This document shows, in pieces, positions 1 to 5,979 of a DNA stretch of 8,459 nucleotides. Where the stretch lies: NCBI GenBank assembly GCA_902514225.1, contig CABXPN010000043.1, positions 1 through 8,459 of the forward strand, written 5' to 3'. The notes beneath the pieces were generated by a model. That model saw only the letters and a list, made by a program, of their open reading frames with translations. It did not search any database and was not told the origin of the DNA. The DNA comes from an uncultured Bacteroidota bacterium. GTDB lineage: Bacteria > Bacteroidota > Bacteroidia > Flavobacteriales > BACL11. The first letter of the stretch is position 1; the number at the start of each line of letters is the position of its first letter. Position numbers and translations under genes: made by a program.

Positions 1-421
1 CTCCATTTAAAATAGTAAGAGCGTCAACAATACTCATGTTTTTTATAGCATCCATCAGAATAGACAGAGCTTTTTGAGAAGCTGTTTCAGCAGCTTTATT
101 CATGCAATTTTCAAATTCCTCAACTTTACCATTAAAGCCTATCTTTAATAAAGAATTTTTAATTTTAATAGCTTCTTCTGGGAATGGTATTCTTATAAGT
201 TCGTTATTATTAAATCCTCCATCTGCAGAAGCTAAATTTACAGAATATGCACTTCCTGAAGATAAGACTTCTTTTAATCCGTCTGCAATATCATCTTCTG
301 ATAATTGCGCTTTCGTATTTATTAATCCTTCTGCTTTTTCAGATACTTTTTTAAGTAAATTAATTTGTGAAAAACAAATTAAAGAAGATGCCGATAAAAA
401 GAGTATTAATAATAATTTCAT
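1..421 (-). CDS. DUF4197 domain-containing protein, N-terminal part (C-terminus beyond window edge)
   Basis: This frame was read directly on the minus strand: ATG at 421-419, then 140 codons open to the left edge. It begins with a Sec signal peptide of about 19 residues (MKLLLILFLSASSLICFSQ). The Cys at position 16 is preceded by Ile, so it is not a convincing lipobox, and a periplasmic or secreted protein is more likely than a lipoprotein. Residues 40-140 match the DUF4197 pattern as I know it: LSEDDIADGLKEVLSSG, then GGFNNNELIRIPFPEE, then an MNKAAETASQKA helix and a DAIKNMSIVDALTILNG segment. Family members are usually around 230-250 residues, so roughly 40% is missing here. The molecular function of DUF4197 is unknown. 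The gene is transcribed divergently from the sugar kinase at 516. No good promoter box was found in its 94-base upstream region. Confidence 0.88.
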   Translation of the reverse strand, partial: MKLLLILFLSASSLICFSQINLLKKVSEKAEGLINTKAQLSEDDIADGLKEVLSSGSAYSVNLASADGGFNNNELIRIPFPEEAIKIKNSLLKIGFNGKVEEFENCMNKAAETASQKALSILMDAIKNMSIVDALTILNG

Positions 422-495
422 TGAAAATATATTTGTGCTAAAATAATAAATAATATTTGTTCTATACTAATAACTCTGTAAGTTAGAATTTAGTT

Positions 496-503
496 TATTT
501 TTG
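496..503 (+). promoter_or_regulatory. Putative Bacteroidota -7 promoter box (TATTTTTG) for the sugar kinase
   Basis: TATTTTTG matches the Bacteroidota sigma-A -7 consensus TAnnTTTG. It ends 12 bases before the kinase ATG, so transcription would start only a few bases upstream of the start codon. No clear TTG -33 element lies at the expected spacing. A second perfect box on the same strand, TATATTTG at 428-435, could be an alternative upstream promoter. AT-rich DNA produces such matches by chance. Confidence 0.45.
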
Positions 504-515
504 TAAATAAAATTT

Positions 516-1358
516 ATGATTTTAATTGCAGATAGCGGTTCCACGAAATGTAGTTGGGCAGAATGCTCCTTAAGAGGAGATCTAAATAAGGTCCACAACA
601 CAGTAGGTTTTAATCCGAAATACACAACATCAAAAAGTTTATTATCCGAACTAAAAAATAGTACTCTTTTCTCAATTAAAGGAGAGGTAACAGAAATTTA
701 CTTTTATGGTGCTGGTTGTTCTTCTGATGAAAAAAATAAAAAAATATCAGCCTCTTTAAGTCAGTTTTTTACAAATGCAAAGATTGTTGTAAAACACGAT
801 ATAGAAGCTGCTGTAAAAGCAACATATAATGGAACTCCAATTATTTCTTGCATTTTAGGAACGGGATCAAATTCTTGTTTTTTTGATGGTGTAAAAATTC
901 ACGAAAACTCTCCGTCATTAGGATATATATTAGGAGATGAAGCTAGTGGGAATTATTTTGGAAAGAGGCTAATTAATCTGTATGTAAATAATGTTTTACC
1001 AAAAAATCTGATTGAAAAATTTGAAAATTGGACTGCCGAAAGAAAAGAAGATATTATTGAAAATATCTATTCTTTAGAAAGACCTAATTTGTATTTGGCT
1101 ACTTTCTTTCGTTTTATGGTTGAAAATAAAGAAGAGGAAATTTTCGACACAATTTTCAGAGATGGAGTACAATACTTTTTTGATTTACACATAAAATGTT
1201 TTAATAATTACAAAGATTATCCTCTTACATTTGTTGGTTCGGTTGCCTTTTATTTATCCGGTTATATAAAAGAGATTGCCAAAAAAGAAGGAATCCAAGT
1301 ACAAGAAATACTACAATCCCCTATTGATAATTTAGTAAAGGAACATTTTAGACAATAA
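516..1358 (+). CDS. BadF/BadG/BcrA/BcrD-type ATPase, N-acetylglucosamine kinase-like
   Basis: This 280-residue protein has the ASKHA (actin/hexokinase/Hsp70) fold signature of the BadF/BadG family. Phosphate-1 is DSGSTK at residues 6-11, a candidate catalytic Asp sits in KHDIEAA (D95), phosphate-2 is GTGSNS at 115-120, and a GYILGDEASGNYFGKRL segment lies at 136-152. Near the C-terminus the adenosine-motif region reads FVGSVAFYLSG, followed by the SPIDNLVKEH ending that I associate with bacteroidotal members annotated as N-acetylglucosamine kinases. The expected reaction is ATP-dependent phosphorylation of an amino sugar in the cytoplasm, probably in cell-wall or hexosamine salvage. The substrate is inferred, since BadF-fold proteins also include (R)-2-hydroxyacyl-CoA dehydratase activators. 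Those carry a [4Fe-4S] cluster, and I see no matching Cys pair here. No partner sugar genes are adjacent. A terminator hairpin begins on its stop codon. Confidence 0.87.
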   Translation: MILIADSGSTKCSWAECSLRGDLNKVHNTVGFNPKYTTSKSLLSELKNSTLFSIKGEVTEIYFYGAGCSSDEKNKKISASLSQFFTNAKIVVKHDIEAAVKATYNGTPIISCILGTGSNSCFFDGVKIHENSPSLGYILGDEASGNYFGKRLINLYVNNVLPKNLIEKFENWTAERKEDIIENIYSLERPNLYLATFFRFMVENKEEEIFDTIFRDGVQYFFDLHIKCFNNYKDYPLTFVGSVAFYLSGYIKEIAKKEGIQVQEILQSPIDNLVKEHFRQ

Positions 1359-1384
1359 AAACCCCACCTAAAAGGTGAGGTTTT
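1358..1384. terminator. Bidirectional intrinsic terminator between the kinase and the CAT tRNA
   Basis: Twelve-base arms (1358-1369 and 1373-1384) are complementary except for one C/A mismatch on the plus strand, which becomes a T-G wobble on the minus strand. The loop is AAA. The arms start with AAAA and end with TTTT, so each strand gives a GC-rich stem followed by a short U tract. It would end the kinase transcript on plus and the tRNA transcript on minus. The first arm begins on the last base of the kinase stop codon, and the second ends 1 base from the tRNA 3' end. Confidence 0.85.
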
Positions 1385-1385
1385 G

Positions 1386-1459
1386 TGGGCCCAGTTGGGC
1401 TTGAACCAACGACCCCTTGATTATGAGTCAAGTGCTCTAACCAGCTGAGCTATGGGCCC
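1386..1459 (-). tRNA. tRNA with CAT anticodon: tRNA-Ile2 (lysidine type) or elongator tRNA-Met
   Basis: The minus strand folds as a complete 74-nt cloverleaf. The acceptor arm is GGGCCCA/TGGGCCC, the D arm starts GCTC, the anticodon arm is CTTGA-CTCATAA-TCAAG, the T arm is GTTGG-TTCAAGC-CCAAC, and the discriminator is A. CCA is not encoded, as the next bases are CA. The CAT anticodon allows Met or, if C34 is modified to lysidine by TilS, Ile decoding AUA. It lacks the features of an initiator, because its first pair is G-C. Pairs 4-69 and 5-68 are both C-G, as in E. coli tRNA-Ile2, whereas E. coli elongator Met has an acceptor beginning GGCUACG. This favours Ile2 without proving it. Confidence 0.95.
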
Positions 1460-1474
1460 CGAAAATTCGTGCTG

Positions 1475-1482
1475 CAAATCTA
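1475..1482 (-). promoter_or_regulatory. Putative -7 box (TAGATTTG) for the CAT tRNA
   Basis: On the minus strand TAGATTTG fits TAnnTTTG exactly and ends 15 bases before the tRNA 5' end. That leaves about 8 bases of leader for RNase P to remove if transcription starts around 7 bases downstream of the box. No TTG is seen at standard -33 spacing. Confidence 0.5.
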
Positions 1483-1515
1483 TTAAAATGATTTAATATT
1501 TTACACATTTGCAAA

Positions 1516-2136
1516 ATGAAAAATATAAAATCTATTATTTTTGATTTAGGGGCTGTTTTGCTCAATATAGATTACCAAAAAACTATTTGCGAATTTGAGA
1601 AGTTAGATATTGAAAAATCTTCCAATTTTTACTCCAAAAAAACTCAAAATAATATCTTTAACCTTCTGGAAACAGGTAAAATATCTGATGAAGATTTTGT
1701 TAAAGAAATACAACTATTATGTAAAGATGCGAAAGGAGATCAAGTAATTTTTGCATGGAATGCATTACTTTTAGACTTACCAAAAGAAAGGATTGAATTA
1801 CTAAAGAAACTGAAGCAAGATTTCAATATTTATCTTTTATCGAACACAAACACTATTCATATTTCTGAATTCAAGAAAAAATTAGGTAAAACAAAGTATC
1901 AAGAATTTTATAATTTATTTGACAAAGTATATTATTCTCATGAAATAGGATTTAGAAAACCAAATAAAGAAGCTTTTCAACTTATTTTAGATGAGAACGA
2001 TTTAAAAGCTAATGAAGTTATATTTATTGATGATTCTCCTCAGCATATTGAGGGAGCAAATAAACTAGGAATTCAAACTCATCATTTATCAGATACGGAG
2101 GAAGTTGCTACTTTATTTCCTGACATAATTCGATAA
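1516..2136 (+). CDS. HAD-superfamily (subfamily IA, YihX-like) phosphatase
   Basis: This 206-residue cytoplasmic protein carries the HAD motifs in order. Motif I is IIFDLGAVLLNID (nucleophile D10), motif II is YLLSNTN (S109), motif III is the Lys in GFRKPN (K148), and motif IV is FIDDSPQHIEGA (D172/D173). A helical cap lies between motifs I and II and includes the GKISDEDF stretch. Layout and wording closely resemble E. coli YihX, an alpha-D-glucose-1-phosphate phosphatase, which also has DLG rather than DxD in motif I. The real substrate cannot be read from the sequence. The ATG at 1516 gives motif I at the normal distance from the N-terminus, and CACATTTG at 1504-1511 is an imperfect -7 box that would give a nearly leaderless mRNA. 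The last 29 bases overlap the 3' end of the facing epimerase gene. Confidence 0.9.
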   Translation: MKNIKSIIFDLGAVLLNIDYQKTICEFEKLDIEKSSNFYSKKTQNNIFNLLETGKISDEDFVKEIQLLCKDAKGDQVIFAWNALLLDLPKERIELLKKLKQDFNIYLLSNTNTIHISEFKKKLGKTKYQEFYNLFDKVYYSHEIGFRKPNKEAFQLILDENDLKANEVIFIDDSPQHIEGANKLGIQTHHLSDTEEVATLFPDIIR

Positions 2137-2509
2137 GAACTCCATTTGTATCTTTAGGATGTAAAAAACAAATTAGTTTGTTATCAGCACCTTTTTTAGG
2201 AGATTCGTTTAATAATCTTATCCCCTCTTTTTTTATCCTTTGCATTTCTGAAGAAATATCTTCTACATCAAAAGCAATATGGTGCATTCCCTCTCTGTTT
2301 TTAGACAAATATTTATGTATCGGACTATCAGAATTTGTTGCAGAAACTAATTCAATTTTGTTTTCTCCTATCTGAAAAAAAGAAGTTACAACACCTTCAG
2401 ATTCTACTTTTTCTGATTTATAATTTTCTTTTCCGAATATCTTTTCAAAAACCTTATTAGATTTTTCAATATCAGAAACTGCTATTCCAATGTGTTCAAT
2501 TTTTTTCAT
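2108..2509 (-). CDS. mce: Methylmalonyl-CoA epimerase
   Basis: This 133-residue vicinal-oxygen-chelate (glyoxalase fold) protein interconverts (2R)- and (2S)-methylmalonyl-CoA, linking propionyl-CoA carboxylation to the B12-dependent mutase and succinyl-CoA. It is of typical length with two beta-alpha-beta-beta-beta modules. Candidate metal ligands are H6 (IEHIGIAV), E53 (NKIELV, where the Propionibacterium enzyme has Gln), one of H76/H77 (GMHHIAFDV) and E127 (NGVLIEL). The SPKKGADN and FLHPKDTNG stretches near the C-terminus are family hallmarks. The ATG follows the nadB stop after only 2 bases, so it is probably translated from the nadAB message. No mutase or carboxylase gene is in view. 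The 3' end, including the E127 codon, overlaps the oppositely oriented HAD gene. Another VOC enzyme is possible but less likely. Confidence 0.92.
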   Translation of the reverse strand: MKKIEHIGIAVSDIEKSNKVFEKIFGKENYKSEKVESEGVVTSFFQIGENKIELVSATNSDSPIHKYLSKNREGMHHIAFDVEDISSEMQRIKKEGIRLLNESPKKGADNKLICFLHPKDTNGVLIELCQEIK

Positions 2510-2511
2510 AA

Positions 2512-4083
2512 TTATAGATTATCAATATTATAATGTAAGCCTTTATTTTCTTTACGAATAAGAGCTTGTTCAATTACCAAATGTGCAACATTAATCATAT
2601 TTCTGAGTTCGAGCACACTTTTTGAAGGTACATTATCTTTAAACTCTAAACTCATTTCTTTAAAAAGTAAATTTACCCTATCTTGTGCTTTTTTCAGACG
2701 ATAGTTTGAACGAACAATACCTACATAATTACTCATAATATGTTGCAATTCTTTTGTTGCTTGATCAATAATAAGCCATTCTTTAGGATTTTTTGTCCCT
2801 TCCATATTCCACTCAGGAACAGACAAATTATGTTCGTTTTTCATTTCATTAATAGAAGATAAAAAAGCTCTGTTTGCAAAAACTAAAGCTTCTAAAAGTG
2901 AGTTAGAAGCTAATCTGTTTGCTCCATGTAATCCGGTTGAAGAACATTCCCCACACGCATACAATCTGTTAATTGATGTCTGAGAATTCTGGTCCACTTT
3001 TATTCCTCCACACATATAATGTGCTGCCGGAACTACCGGAATCATTTGTTTTTCAATATCCACTCCAACCGAAAAACACTTTTCTGTAATATTCGGAAAG
3101 TGAGTTTTAAATTTATTCAAATCAGTATCTCTCACATCCAACAAAACAAATTCTCCACCTTTCTTTTTTATCTCTGCATCTATTGCTCTTGCAGTAATAT
3201 CCCTAGGAGCTAAACTTCCTCTTTCATCATAAGAGATCATAAATGCCTTTTTGTTTTTGCATTTTAAAATTCCTCCAAAACCTCTCACTGCTTCTGATAT
3301 TAAAAATGATGGTCTTTCATCCGGATTATATAAAGATGTAGGGTGAAACTGAAAAAATTCCATGTATTCAACCTCAGCTTTTGCTCTATATGCCATTGCT
3401 ACTCCATCTCCTGTAGATATTACAGGGTTTGTAGTGCTCTGATAAATATTTCCGGCTCCACCAGCCGCCAATAAAGAAGATTTTGAAAGTATTGTTTCTA
3501 CTTTTTTATTATTTCTGTTAAGAGCATAAACACCAAAACAATTTATTTTTTCTTGCCTACTAGTTTTAGTTCCCAAATGGTGTTCTGTGATTAAATCAAT
3601 AGCAAAATAATGTGATAGAATTTCAATAGAAGAAAACTCACTTGCTTTTTTCAGCAAAGCTCTTTCTATTTCCCAACCCGTAATATCTTTATAATGAATT
3701 ATTCTTTTTTCAGAATGACCACCTTCTTTTGCTAAATCATATTCTCCTAATTCGTTTTTATCAAATTGAGTCCCCCAATTTATAATTTCAGATATTCTTT
3801 CTGGCCCTTCTTTTATCACAAAATCAACTACCTCATTTTTACATAAACCATCTCCACAAATAATTGTATCTTTCATATGTTTATCGAAAGAGTCTTGGTT
3901 TTTATCAAATACTGCCGCCACACCACCTTGTGCGTATTTTGTTGCTGTTTCATCTTCATTTACTTTTGATAAAACACAAATTTTTACTTCCTCATTTTTT
4001 TTATGGAAATGTTCAGCTAATTTTACAGCATAGGTAAGTCCTGCAATACCAGAACCAACAACTAAAAAATCAACTTTTTTCAT
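2512..4083 (-). CDS. nadB: L-aspartate oxidase (NadB)
   Basis: NadB is a cytoplasmic FAD enzyme that oxidises L-aspartate to iminoaspartate using oxygen or fumarate, the first step of de novo NAD synthesis. The 523-residue protein starts with the FAD-binding GSGIAG loop (10-15). It then shows KYAQGGVAAVF (49-59), KEGGHSEKRIIH (119-130; E120 matches E. coli E121), FQFHPTSLY (244-252; H248 matches H244), APRDITARAID (292-302; R294 matches the catalytic R290) and PAAHYMCGG (352-360; H355 matches H351). The flavin-proximal LYACGECSSTGLHGANRLAS lies at 374-393. The C-terminal helical domain of the succinate dehydrogenase/fumarate reductase flavoprotein family is complete. The retained E120 and the nadA neighbour argue for NadB over SdhA/FrdA. 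It lies 6 bases after the nadA stop and 2 bases before mce. Confidence 0.97.
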   Translation of the reverse strand: MKKVDFLVVGSGIAGLTYAVKLAEHFHKKNEEVKICVLSKVNEDETATKYAQGGVAAVFDKNQDSFDKHMKDTIICGDGLCKNEVVDFVIKEGPERISEIINWGTQFDKNELGEYDLAKEGGHSEKRIIHYKDITGWEIERALLKKASEFSSIEILSHYFAIDLITEHHLGTKTSRQEKINCFGVYALNRNNKKVETILSKSSLLAAGGAGNIYQSTTNPVISTGDGVAMAYRAKAEVEYMEFFQFHPTSLYNPDERPSFLISEAVRGFGGILKCKNKKAFMISYDERGSLAPRDITARAIDAEIKKKGGEFVLLDVRDTDLNKFKTHFPNITEKCFSVGVDIEKQMIPVVPAAHYMCGGIKVDQNSQTSINRLYACGECSSTGLHGANRLASNSLLEALVFANRAFLSSINEMKNEHNLSVPEWNMEGTKNPKEWLIIDQATKELQHIMSNYVGIVRSNYRLKKAQDRVNLLFKEMSLEFKDNVPSKSVLELRNMINVAHLVIEQALIRKENKGLHYNIDNL

Positions 4084-4089
4084 AAATAT

Positions 4090-5016
4090 TTATTCTCCTA
4101 AAGAAAGCATATTGTCCATAGCTTTCTTAGCTTTTATCCTGACATCTTCCTTAACACTAATCTGAGGAGATTCATTTTTCATACAGTTATATATTTTCTC
4201 TAATGTATTAAGTTTCATATAAGGACACTCACTACAAGCACAAGTGTTGTTTTCTGTAATTGGAGCAGGAATATATTTTTTGTTCGGAGCAAGTTGTTTC
4301 ATTTTATGCAAAATACCTACTTCAGTTGCTACAATATATTCTGGTGCATCATCATTTTGCACAAAATCTAAAAGAGCTGCTGTAGAACCAATAAATTCTG
4401 ACTGATCTAAAATTTGTTGCTGAGATTCTGGATGAGCAATAAGTTTTGCTTTAGGATATTCTTCTTGTATTTTTTCAATTTTCTCATTAGAAAACTCAAT
4501 ATGGACTTCACAGTTTCCGTCCCATAACAACATCTCTCTGCCTGTTTTTTCAGAAACATATCTTCCTAAGTTTTTATCGGGAGCGAAAATAATTTCCTTC
4601 TCTGCTGGTATGCTTTCCACAACCCTAACTGCATTGGATGAAGTGCAAATTATATCAGAAATGGCCTTTACATCTGCACTGCAATTAATATAACTAACAA
4701 CTACATGATTCGGATTCTTCTCTTTTAAAGATTGTAACCTTTCAGCAGGACAAGAATCTGCTAAAGAACAACCTGCTTCTAAATCTGGAAGAACAACTGT
4801 TTTTGTAGGATTGATAATTTTAGCGGTTTCTGCCATAAAATGGACGCCAGCAAAAACAATCATATCGGCATTTGTGGATGCTGCTTGTTTTGAAAGTCCT
4901 AAACTATCTCCAACATAATCTGCTATATCTTGTATTTCAGGATATTGATAATAATGCGCTAAAATAATTGCGTTTTTCTCTTCTTTTAATCTCTTTATTT
5001 CCTCTACAAAATCCAT
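4090..5016 (-). CDS. nadA: Quinolinate synthase (NadA)
   Basis: NadA condenses iminoaspartate from NadB with dihydroxyacetone phosphate to make quinolinate, using a [4Fe-4S] cluster. At 308 residues it is of the usual short bacterial length. The motifs LAHYYQYPEIQDIADYVGDS (19-38), GVHFMAETAKI (57-67), LPDLEAGCSLADSCP (76-90) and ISDIICTSSNAV (119-130) are typical. Likely cluster ligands are C83, C169 (WDGNCEVH) and C264 (the Cys before PYM in CACSECPYM, which aligns with E. coli C297); C259 and C261 are extra nearby cysteines. It is first in a tight nadA-nadB-mce operon with a good promoter directly upstream. Oxygen sensitivity is expected from the exposed cluster. Confidence 0.97.
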   Translation of the reverse strand: MDFVEEIKRLKEEKNAIILAHYYQYPEIQDIADYVGDSLGLSKQAASTNADMIVFAGVHFMAETAKIINPTKTVVLPDLEAGCSLADSCPAERLQSLKEKNPNHVVVSYINCSADVKAISDIICTSSNAVRVVESIPAEKEIIFAPDKNLGRYVSEKTGREMLLWDGNCEVHIEFSNEKIEKIQEEYPKAKLIAHPESQQQILDQSEFIGSTAALLDFVQNDDAPEYIVATEVGILHKMKQLAPNKKYIPAPITENNTCACSECPYMKLNTLEKIYNCMKNESPQISVKEDVRIKAKKAMDNMLSLGE

Positions 5017-5032
5017 AGTCTAAATCTTTGTA

Positions 5033-5061
5033 CAAAAGTAATGATTAAAGAAGAACTACAA
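5033..5061 (-). promoter_or_regulatory. Putative promoter of the nadA-nadB-mce operon
   Basis: On the minus strand a TTG (5061-5059) is followed after 18 bases by TACTTTTG (5040-5033). This fits the Bacteroidota arrangement of a TTG -33 element, about 19 bases, then TAnnTTTG. The box ends 16 bases before the nadA ATG. It is the best two-element promoter in the window. No riboswitch-sized leader or obvious operator palindrome is present in the 63-base gap. Confidence 0.6.
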
Positions 5062-5067
5062 TAGAAA

Positions 5068-5083
5068 AGTTAGAACAATCTAA
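5068..5083 (-). terminator. Weak possible terminator after the PorP-like gene
   Basis: On the minus strand TTAGA-TTGT-TCTAA forms a 5-bp AT-rich hairpin that starts inside the porP-like stop codon and is followed by CTTTTCT. The stem is too weak to be convincing, so partial read-through into nadA is possible. Confidence 0.25.
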
Positions 5084-5979
5084 TAGTGTTTTACTCTGTT
5101 TGGAACCATAAATGACAAGGTAACTTCATGCGTACCTAGCTGGTATTGGCTAATTTCCCCGAAATAATGATCGAAAGAATATGCAAATTGAATTTTATCT
5201 GCATTTGTTCCTACTGAAAATGATAATGATTTATTAGTTCGGGCAGATAATCCTGTCCAAATTTGGTCGACATAAAAAATTCTGGTAGTAAAGTTAACTT
5301 CTGGAGTTCCGTTTTCTCTATGTCTTAATAACATAGATGGTTCTACATACCAATCTCTATTAACTCTAATTTTGTAAGCTGCCATTCCGTAATAAATCCT
5401 TTCTTCTATATTACTACTGAAACCATCTCCTGCTTCTTTATTAAAAGAAGATTGTAACATATTTATTACAGAATATCCAACATATCCATTTCCGTTATAC
5501 AAGTAAATACCTGAACTTGCATCTCCTAAGAAATTTTCATAAGATCTGTCGTTAAAAGCAGGATCAGATCCTGGAGGAAGGTCTCCCGGTTCAAAATCAA
5601 GATAATAATACATTGCTTTTGCTCCTATACCAAATGAGATAAACGCTCCGTCAGCATTTAACGGAACATGATACGCATAACTTAAATTTACATTAGTCTG
5701 ATTAGATGGGTAAGTTCTATCATGTTCAACATATCCTCCTAGCCCAGACCTATTATTTAATGCCCCATGTAAACTTACATTTGAAGAAAGTGGAGCTCCT
5801 TCAAATCCAAGCCATTGTTGCCTTGTTTGTAATGTAAACTGGTTAAAATATTTACTTCCGGATATTGCCGGATTATAAATTATATCATTAGTAAAATACT
5901 GAGAAAACATAACTGCTTGTTGTGATTTAAGAGATGAAAACACAAATAAGAAAGAACAAAAAATTATAATTTTCTTCAT
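5080..5979 (-). CDS. PorP/SprF family T9SS outer-membrane protein
   Basis: This 299-residue protein starts with a clear signal peptide (about residues 1-20, ending SLKSQ). The PorP/SprF N-terminal signature follows: QAVMFSQYFTNDIIYNPAISGS, with TRQQWLGFEGAP soon after. The rest alternates aromatic and polar residues, as in an outer-membrane beta barrel (for example NLSYAYHVPL, ISFGIGAKAMYYYLDF, LSFSVGTNADKIQFAYSF). SprF-like proteins are known to be needed for secretion or surface attachment of partner proteins with type-B T9SS C-terminal domains. Its ATG overlaps the stop codon of such a cargo gene by one base, so the two are almost certainly co-translated partners. The general PorP of the core T9SS is less likely given this pairing and the absence of other por/gld genes. 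The start gives a well-formed signal peptide. Confidence 0.92.
   Translation of the reverse strand: MKKIIIFCSFLFVFSSLKSQQAVMFSQYFTNDIIYNPAISGSKYFNQFTLQTRQQWLGFEGAPLSSNVSLHGALNNRSGLGGYVEHDRTYPSNQTNVNLSYAYHVPLNADGAFISFGIGAKAMYYYLDFEPGDLPPGSDPAFNDRSYENFLGDASSGIYLYNGNGYVGYSVINMLQSSFNKEAGDGFSSNIEERIYYGMAAYKIRVNRDWYVEPSMLLRHRENGTPEVNFTTRIFYVDQIWTGLSARTNKSLSFSVGTNADKIQFAYSFDHYFGEISQYQLGTHEVTLSFMVPNRVKHY

Noticed and set aside
102..446. Plus-strand open frame of 114 codons at the left end
   Set aside because: It lies antisense to a DUF4197 gene whose protein has a signal peptide and clear family motifs. The plus-strand translation has no recognisable domain.
4083..4099. AGGAGA 10 bases before the nadB start as a Shine-Dalgarno site
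   Set aside because: It is explained by the final Leu-Gly-Glu codons of nadA, its spacing is long, and no other gene in the window has such a site.
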